This document shows, piece by piece, positions 6,549 to 11,663 of a stretch of 11,663 bases of DNA. Under the pieces are notes generated by a model. The model made no database searches. It worked only from the letters and a program-made list of their open reading frames with translations, and had not been told where the DNA came from. The stretch comes from JAHBXC01 sp964350875 (lineage in GTDB: Bacteria > Planctomycetota > Phycisphaerae > Phycisphaerales > UBA1924). The stretch lies in the NCBI GenBank assembly GCA_964350875.1, contig CAYGLT010000076.1, positions 1 through 11,663 of the forward strand, in the 5' to 3' direction. Made by a program: the position numbers and the translations under genes. How positions within the stretch are numbered: the first letter of the stretch is position 1; each line of letters starts with the position of its first letter.

Positions 6549-8543
6549 TCAAAGGCGCTCGGCGCCGCCGTCGTCGGGGGAATCGGGCACGGGGACGACA
6601 TCGTCGAGCAGGTCCGGATCTTCCTCGATCTCGGGCGCCTCGGCGGGCCGGCCCATCGCGTCCGGGGCGTCGGCCTCGATGGCCTTCCCGTCGGGCCCGA
6701 TGATCGCGCCGGGGTCCTCGCCCGGGAGTTGGGGGGCCTCCTCGCCGTAGATCGCGACCATGCCCTGGAGGGGCTTGAGGTTGCCCATCTCGTTCACGCG
6801 CATCTGCCCGGTGGTCAGCAGGTACTGGAGGATCGCGACGCGGTAGTCGCGCACCGCCCGGTCGCGCGAGTTGCGCGATTCCAGCAGGTCGTTCTGCGCG
6901 GTGATGATGTCGAGCGACTGCACCGTGTCGATCTTGAGCGTCAGTTCCTCGACGCGCAACTCGTTGATCCGGATCGTCTCTTCCTGCTGGAGGATCGAGA
7001 ACTGCGACCGGTCGATGTCGCGCGCCGCCTGGCGGGCGTCGATGATCACATTGTTAATAAAGTTGTCGAGTTCGCGGATCGCGCGCTCGAGCGTCATCGT
7101 CACCGCGCGAAGACTGAGCCGCTCGATCTGCCGGTCCAGCGGCAGTGAGAACCGCGCGGCCACGGTGTAGTCGCCCTCGTCCGTGCGGAAGTTCGCTGCG
7201 CCCACGCGCCGGTCGCTCTGGGTCGGGATCGTCACCGCGCCGCTCAGGTTGAAGTCGGGCAGCAGGTTGTTCTTCGCCACCTCGACCGACCGCCGCGCAT
7301 CGTCGATCTGGTCGCGCCGGTTCTGCAGGTCCAGCCGGTAGTCCAGTGCGAGCAGCGCCGCGTTCGTGGGCGTGATGTCCGGCTCGGGGAGCGTCAGATC
7401 CACGGGCGCCAGTTCGATCTCCTCGTCGAGCGGGATCCCGATGCGGTTCTTGAACCGGTCGAGCGCAACGCGATACACCTCTTTCGCGTTGAGCACATTG
7501 TTCTCGCCCGTCAGCACACGCTGGCGGAAGTTGTTCACATCGAACGCCGATCGGCGACCCGCGCCGAACAGCGCGTCGAGGCGCTGCTGCTCCGTCCGGA
7601 CGCTGTTCACCGACGCGATCTGGTTCTCGATGTTCTGGCGAAGCAGCAGCAGGTCGAAGTAGTCGCTGCAGATGTCCACGAAGTACTCGCGGCGGAAGCG
7701 CTCGAACCGACGAGCGGCGTACACGACATTGCGCTCGGCCTGGATCAGTTCCTCGCGCGCCACCATGCCCGCGCCGCGGAGCAAGGGGATGTCCGCGTTG
7801 AGGATGATGTCGCTCGACGACATGTAGTCCTCGGTCGTCTCGTTGCGCAGTTGGTCGGTCAGCACCGACACGAGCCGCGCCTCGACATTGCCGCCGTAGG
7901 GCAGGCGCTGGGTCACGCGGAGCGTGTTGATGATGTCCGCCTCAACGCGGTAGTCGCCGCCCTGAGGGTCGAGGTTGAACGCGGTGACGCGCGCCTCGAT
8001 GTCGTCGAAGAAGCGCGGGCCCCACAGGTGACGCTCCTGCATGAGCCGGATCGCGTCGAGCAGGTAGTCCTCTTCCGCGTTCACATACTCGCGCGACGAG
8101 ACCTGCGCGATGCGCAGCGCCTCGGTCAGGTCGATCACCTTCGCCTGCTTGGGGATGTCCAGGTACTGGTCCAGCCGGTTGAGGCGCGTCTCGGCGTCGG
8201 CGGGGGCCCTCGGGTCGAACTGGAGTTCGTCCGCGTCGAGGTTCACCGTGCTGGGGGTCTCCTCGTACGCGGCCTTGTCCGGGTTCACCTCGTACGGGTC
8301 GGTGAAGGTGTAGTCAGGCGGGGCCGCGTCCGTCCCGAGGTTGCTGGACCGGTTCTCGACGATCCGCTGGATCTCCTTGTCGAGAGCGGACATGCTCTGG
8401 CAGCCGGCGAGCATCACGGATGCCGTCATCCCTGCCAACGACGCCAGAACAAGGGGATTGGATAGCGACGCCGCGCAGCGGCGGAGCGTGCGGCCCGGGT
8501 TGACACTGGCGCGGGAAAGAAAACGGGGCTGGGAGGGCGGCAT
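6549..8543 (-). CDS. Outer-membrane efflux lipoprotein (TolC / OMF family)
   Basis: Forms the trimeric outer-membrane channel and periplasmic tunnel of a tripartite exporter. The 664-residue product starts with a long basic N-region and a hydrophobic stretch ending in a lipobox LAGC (45-48), so Cys48 is the likely lipidated residue. A roughly 90-residue polar linker follows. The repeated TolC-type layout is visible: strand-forming segments near 200-255 (with TQRLPYGGNVEARL at 211-224) and 430-470, each followed by long helices (about 255-365 and 470-580). The end (600-664) is acidic and rich in proline and alanine. The ATG at 8541-8543 is chosen because the frame upstream of it has no signal-peptide character and lies antisense to the next gene. 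It belongs with the adaptor gene downstream. At 664 residues it is longer than classical OMFs (about 450-500), through the linker and tail. Confidence 0.9.
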   Translation of the reverse strand: MPPSQPRFLSRASVNPGRTLRRCAASLSNPLVLASLAGMTASVMLAGCQSMSALDKEIQRIVENRSSNLGTDAAPPDYTFTDPYEVNPDKAAYEETPSTVNLDADELQFDPRAPADAETRLNRLDQYLDIPKQAKVIDLTEALRIAQVSSREYVNAEEDYLLDAIRLMQERHLWGPRFFDDIEARVTAFNLDPQGGDYRVEADIINTLRVTQRLPYGGNVEARLVSVLTDQLRNETTEDYMSSSDIILNADIPLLRGAGMVAREELIQAERNVVYAARRFERFRREYFVDICSDYFDLLLLRQNIENQIASVNSVRTEQQRLDALFGAGRRSAFDVNNFRQRVLTGENNVLNAKEVYRVALDRFKNRIGIPLDEEIELAPVDLTLPEPDITPTNAALLALDYRLDLQNRRDQIDDARRSVEVAKNNLLPDFNLSGAVTIPTQSDRRVGAANFRTDEGDYTVAARFSLPLDRQIERLSLRAVTMTLERAIRELDNFINNVIIDARQAARDIDRSQFSILQQEETIRINELRVEELTLKIDTVQSLDIITAQNDLLESRNSRDRAVRDYRVAILQYLLTTGQMRVNEMGNLKPLQGMVAIYGEEAPQLPGEDPGAIIGPDGKAIEADAPDAMGRPAEAPEIEEDPDLLDDVVPVPDSPDDGGAERL

Positions 8544-8576
8544 GGGGCGCGAGTCTACCGAGTTCAACCCGCGCCG

Positions 8577-8605
8577 TTGCGACCGCGCGATACGAGTCCT
8601 ATTCT
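8577..8605 (+). promoter_or_regulatory. Candidate sigma-70-type promoter of the GH35-like gene
   Basis: TTGCGA and TATTCT with a 17-base spacer, each four of six to consensus. It lies 128 bases before the ATG at 8733 in the only relatively AT-containing part of the spacer. The match is modest and could be chance. Confidence 0.3.
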
Positions 8606-8715
8606 CGCCCCTTGCCCTGCGGCTCTTTTCGCCCGACATCCGGGCCAGCGCGATCGCGGCCGAATCCCCGGAACCGGCGACATCGCGTCCACGCCGCCAA
8701 CCTCTTTCACTCTCT

Positions 8716-8719
8716 GGAG
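8716..8719 (+). promoter_or_regulatory. Possible ribosome binding site of the GH35-like gene
   Basis: GGAG lies 13 bases before the ATG at 8733. The spacing is longer than ideal, but the arrangement is similar to that before the ATPase gene. Confidence 0.35.
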
Positions 8720-8732
8720 CGCGCGTCCACCC

Positions 8733-11534
8733 ATGCCGAGCATCACCTTTGACGGCCAGAGCTTCCTCCTCGACGGACGCAGGCACTGGCTCGTCGCCGC
8801 CCAGGTGTGCTACACCACCACGCCTCGCGCCCTGTGGGCCGACCGACTCCGCGCCGCCAAACAGGCCGGGTTCAACGCCGTCCTCGTGCCCTGCCCGTGG
8901 AATGTGCACGAATCGCGCCCCAATGTCTTCGACTTCACGGGCGAGCGCGACATCCGCACCTTCGTCGAAACCGCCGGCGAACTCGGCCTGAGCGTCATCC
9001 TCCGCGTCGGGCCCGCCATCGGCGACGGCTGGGACCTCTCCGGCATCCCCGCGTGGGCCGCTTCGCTCAAGCACCCCGAGAAGACCGAGCCCGATCCCAA
9101 GGTCGCGAAACTCCGCGGCGGCGCGCCCGAGTTTCTCGAGGCCGTGTCGCGCTGGTTCTCCAACCTCTCCGCCCAGGTGAAGGGACTTCAGGCCGCGCAG
9201 GGCGGACCGATCACCCTTGCGCAGGTCGAGCATCACTGGTTCTGCGGCGACGACGACGCGGCCAGCCGCTACCTCGTCGAACTCGGCCGCTTCCTCCGCG
9301 AGAGCGGCTTCACCGTCCCCTTCGTCAACGCGAACAACCTCTTCCAGCCCGTCGAGGGCGAGATCGACGGGTGGTCGGGCGACGAGCACCTGCTCGCGAT
9401 GTTCCGCCAGATGCGCGTCGTTTCTCCCCAGAACCCGCGCATCCTCATCGACTTCACCCAGTCGCGCAACCCCGCGTGGGGTGAGCCGATCCCGACCGTG
9501 GACCCGCTCGCGACCCAGCGCAAACTCGCCGAGGCCGCGGCCGCCGGCGCGCAGTTCGTCGTCGGGCGTTTCGCGCCGGGCACATACCCCGAGTTCTTCT
9601 CGGGCCGCCGCGCGGGTGATCCCGACGGCTTCATCGCCGCACACCCGGGCGAATCGAACTCGATGCTCACCTGCGCCGGCCTGCGCACGCCCGAGTACTT
9701 CATCACCAAGCGCCTCGCGACCTTCTGCTCACGCTTCGGCCGCGTCCTCGCCGCTCTCGAATCCGGCTACCAGCCCGTCGGCATCCTCCCGGGCGGCGCG
9801 ACGACCTCGATCGTCCACGCGTCGGGTCAGCGCGGCAGCGTCGCGTTCGTCTTCGCGCCCGCCGACCACAAGGGCGCCCTCGCGGTTGACCTCCTTCTCC
9901 CCGACGGCCGCGCGATGAGCGTCTCCACGGGCGATCAGAAGTGCGCGTGGTTCCTCTTCGACGCCCACCTGCACGCCCGCTCCACGCTCGACTTCTGCTC
10001 GCTCCAGCCCTTCGCGCAGGTCGGCAAGGTCTTCGTGTGCTTCGGGCCCGCGGGGCAGAAGGGCCTGCTCTCGATCAACGGCGCCGAACTGCCCGTCGAA
10101 GTCCCGACCGGCAAGACCCCGTTCATCGAGGAACTCGAGAACACCACCGTCGTCGTGTGCAACGAGGCGATGATCGACGCAGCCTACGCGGCCGACAACG
10201 CCGTCTACATCGGCGTCGCCGGGCTCGACGCCGACGACCACCCCGTCGCGCACCCCGACTTCCGCACGCACTTCGTCATCTCCGCCGAGGGCAAGGTCGA
10301 CAAGAGCAGCGCCGGTTCGGGCAAGAAGCATGTCACGCCCGACGCGCCCGCACTCGACGAGTGGTCATCCGCCGATCAGATGAAGTACATCGACGGCGAC
10401 AGCGAGCGCTACGCCACCATCGACGCGCCCGCCTCGCTCCACGAACTCGGTGCGTCCTACGGCTACGGGTGGATGCGCTTCCGCTTCCCGGGCAAGGGGC
10501 CGAAGAAGGCCCACGCCGGGTTCTTCGATCTGAACGATCGCGCCCACGCGTTCCTCGACGGCGAGTTCGCCGACATCGCGGGCGTCGGCCCCGGCGCGTC
10601 CGGCTCGATCATCGGCATCCCGCTCAAGAAGAAGAAGCACACCCTCACGCTGCTCATCGACAACTTGGGCCGCGTTGACGGCGGCTCGATGTTCGAGCCG
10701 CGCAAGGGCATGCTCGGGCACATCGTCGAGGCCGCGTCGTTCAAGGCCGCCGGCAAGGCCGCGATCGAACAAGGCGAGCCCATCGCGCCGCTCACCTTCC
10801 GCACGCCGATGATGGGCATGCGCACGGGCGTGCGCACGCACCCGGACCGCATCACCTGGACCTTCCAGCACCGCCGCAAGTCGCCGATCTTCATGGAGAT
10901 CGCGCAGTGCCCGGCCCCCACGCTGGTCGTGGTGAACAACACCGTCATCCAGGCCATCGACCCGGGCGAGCGCGCCGTGGTGCGCCTCGAGACCACGAGC
11001 GAAGAGTCGCCCTTCAAGGCCGGCAAGAATGTTGTTCAACTCGCGATCATCGCCGACCCCGTCGCGGGCGGCGGCGACCCGAACGATCTCATGTCCGAGA
11101 TCGACAAGGCGACCACTTTCTACGAGGGCGAAGAGATCATCACCGAGAAGGCGGAGATCGCCTTCGCGAAGTGGGAGCCGCCCGCCGACGAGCACTTCCA
11201 CTCGATGACGAAGACCGCCGTGCGCAAGGCCGCGCCCGAGGGCGTGCCCACCTGGTGGCGCACGAGTTTCGTCGTCCGCTCGCTCGCCGAGCCGCTCTTC
11301 CTCGACCTCGCGGGCATGACCAAGGGACAGATCTACCTGAACGGGCGCAATCTCTCGCGTTACTTCGTCTCGACGAAGGAAGGCAAGGATGTCGGTCCGG
11401 TGACCCGCCAGTGGCTGCCCGAGCCGTGGCTCAAGGTCGGCGAGCCCAATGTCATCACCATCTTCGACGAGCACGGCGCAGCGCCCGGCAAGTGCAAACT
11501 CGTCTACGACGTCAGCGCAGGCGTGGTGGTGTGA
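8733..11534 (+). CDS. GH35 (beta-galactosidase)-like protein with a substituted active site
   Basis: A 933-residue protein with the GH35 architecture. The N-terminal TIM barrel (about 5-340) shows the family landmarks LWADRLRAAKQAGFNAV (34-50), PWNVHE (55-60), DFTGERDI (67-74), LRVGP (90-94) and GIPAW (104-108). Beta-sandwich domains follow: one around 575-665 with FFDLNDRAHAFLDG (597-610) and IDNLGRVDGG (642-651), and a last one at about 840-925 with WWRTSFVV (841-848), LDLAGMTKGQIYLNGRNL (857-874) and LPEPWLKVGEPNVITIF (895-911), the usual galactose-binding-like C-terminus. Canonical GH35 enzymes have the acid/base Glu in VENEYG, the nucleophile in SEF and a substrate-binding Glu in CAEW. 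Here these read VEHHWF (His168), IDF (Asp240) and GDGW (Gly99). No signal peptide is visible, so it is probably cytosolic. The ATG at 8733 starts directly at the conserved first strand; the in-frame sequence upstream is unlike protein. Classical beta-galactosidase activity is doubtful. Confidence 0.87.
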   Translation: MPSITFDGQSFLLDGRRHWLVAAQVCYTTTPRALWADRLRAAKQAGFNAVLVPCPWNVHESRPNVFDFTGERDIRTFVETAGELGLSVILRVGPAIGDGWDLSGIPAWAASLKHPEKTEPDPKVAKLRGGAPEFLEAVSRWFSNLSAQVKGLQAAQGGPITLAQVEHHWFCGDDDAASRYLVELGRFLRESGFTVPFVNANNLFQPVEGEIDGWSGDEHLLAMFRQMRVVSPQNPRILIDFTQSRNPAWGEPIPTVDPLATQRKLAEAAAAGAQFVVGRFAPGTYPEFFSGRRAGDPDGFIAAHPGESNSMLTCAGLRTPEYFITKRLATFCSRFGRVLAALESGYQPVGILPGGATTSIVHASGQRGSVAFVFAPADHKGALAVDLLLPDGRAMSVSTGDQKCAWFLFDAHLHARSTLDFCSLQPFAQVGKVFVCFGPAGQKGLLSINGAELPVEVPTGKTPFIEELENTTVVVCNEAMIDAAYAADNAVYIGVAGLDADDHPVAHPDFRTHFVISAEGKVDKSSAGSGKKHVTPDAPALDEWSSADQMKYIDGDSERYATIDAPASLHELGASYGYGWMRFRFPGKGPKKAHAGFFDLNDRAHAFLDGEFADIAGVGPGASGSIIGIPLKKKKHTLTLLIDNLGRVDGGSMFEPRKGMLGHIVEAASFKAAGKAAIEQGEPIAPLTFRTPMMGMRTGVRTHPDRITWTFQHRRKSPIFMEIAQCPAPTLVVVNNTVIQAIDPGERAVVRLETTSEESPFKAGKNVVQLAIIADPVAGGGDPNDLMSEIDKATTFYEGEEIITEKAEIAFAKWEPPADEHFHSMTKTAVRKAAPEGVPTWWRTSFVVRSLAEPLFLDLAGMTKGQIYLNGRNLSRYFVSTKEGKDVGPVTRQWLPEPWLKVGEPNVITIFDEHGAAPGKCKLVYDVSAGVVV

Positions 11535-11542
11535 TTCTCCTA

Positions 11543-11606
11543 CCTCTCCCCTTGGGGGAGAGGTCGACGCGAAGCGTCGGGTGAGGGGCTATTTGTCGAG
11601 CCCCTC
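11543..11606. repeat. Cluster of three hairpins after the GH35-like gene (REP-like / bidirectional terminator)
   Basis: Three perfect inverted repeats follow one another. The first has a nine-base stem CCTCTCCCC/GGGGAGAGG with loop TTG (11543-11563). The second is CGACGC/GCGTCG with loop GAA (11565-11579). The third is GAGGGGCT/AGCCCCTC with an eight-base loop (11583-11606). The cluster begins nine bases after the stop at 11534 and covers the stop of the likely convergent gene, so it may end transcription from both sides. The first two stems, with the following GGTGAGGGG, resemble intergenic palindromes that I remember as recurring in many GC-rich genomes. Confidence 0.6.
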
Positions 11607-11663
11607 CCTCATCATCCTTCTCAGCGCCGCGTTCGTTGTTCTCGGGAACATCGCCGCGAAACC
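11589..11663 (-). CDS. C-terminal end of a convergent gene, unknown product (partial)
   Basis: On the minus strand an open frame enters from the right edge and ends at TAG (11591-11589). It gives 24 residues that end in RRMMREGLDK. The amphipathic, charged composition and GC-rich third positions look like a real C-terminus, and the convergent position fits the hairpin cluster between the genes. The fragment is too short to name a family, and chance cannot be excluded. Confidence 0.4.
   Translation of the reverse strand, partial: GFAAMFPRTTNAALRRMMREGLDK

Larger units (their letters stand above)
8544..8732. other. Divergent intergenic region between the efflux lipoprotein and the GH35-like gene
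   Basis: A 189-bp spacer with the starts of two divergent genes at its edges. It contains one plausible promoter for the plus-strand gene (8577-8605) and a GGAG before that gene. I see no convincing promoter or Shine-Dalgarno for the minus-strand gene, and no RNA gene or repeat. Confidence 0.5.

Noticed and set aside
8544..9644. Upstream extension of the efflux lipoprotein frame (open for another 367 codons on the minus strand)
   Set aside because: It is antisense to the GH35-like gene, arginine- and acid-rich as GC-rich shadows are, and would bury the signal peptide and lipobox far inside the protein.
10365..11474. 369-codon minus-strand open frame opposite the GH35-like gene
   Set aside because: Antisense shadow without recognisable domains, while the opposite strand has clear GH35 motifs.
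1..11663. CRISPR arrays, tRNA or rRNA genes, transposases, toxin-antitoxin or phage genes
   Set aside because: I looked on both strands and saw no spaced repeats, no tRNA-like cloverleaf and no such protein families.

Overview
The window looks like a draft chromosomal contig of a GC-rich bacterium. A member of the Planctomycetota, possibly the Phycisphaerae class, fits the very high GC, the strong third-position GC bias, the gene families and the sparse Shine-Dalgarno sequences. That placement is inference, since no rRNA or taxonomic marker is present. Most of the window is ordinary dense coding sequence. One 100-base run of N marks a scaffold join.

Layout: (1) Positions 1-1549, minus strand: gpsA (glycerol-3-phosphate dehydrogenase), followed two bases after its stop by a GTG-started PhnP-like metallo-beta-lactamase-fold hydrolase that runs off the left edge. 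(2) A 218-bp divergent spacer leads into a plus-strand P1B-type heavy-metal ATPase (1768-3992). Its last codons are interrupted by the N run, and the 55 bases before the run are repeated exactly after it. Collapsing the duplication gives a clean 689-residue protein ending at TAA 3990-3992. (3) Minus strand, 8543 down to 3967: an outer-membrane efflux lipoprotein (TolC family), a periplasmic adaptor (HlyD/RND-MFP family) and a small membrane protein with a coiled-coil tail. The small gene has visibly lower GC and ends tail-to-tail inside the ATPase gene. No inner-membrane pump accompanies the adaptor and outer-membrane channel. (4) A 189-bp divergent spacer, then a plus-strand 933-residue protein (8733-11534) with the architecture of a GH35 beta-galactosidase. 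Its canonical catalytic glutamates appear to be replaced. (5) Three consecutive hairpins lie after its stop. The last one covers the stop of a probable convergent gene of which only the C-terminal 24 residues are in the window.

The genes do not form one pathway. gpsA supplies glycerol 3-phosphate for phospholipids. The ATPase and the adaptor/outer-membrane pair are separate export machineries facing each other, and the GH35-like protein is a stand-alone unit. The points most worth a second look are the degenerate active site of the GH35-like protein, the assembly-artefact signature at the gap (which changes the ATPase annotation), the unusual CPS metal-site motif of the ATPase, and the low-GC small membrane gene next to an efflux pair without a pump.
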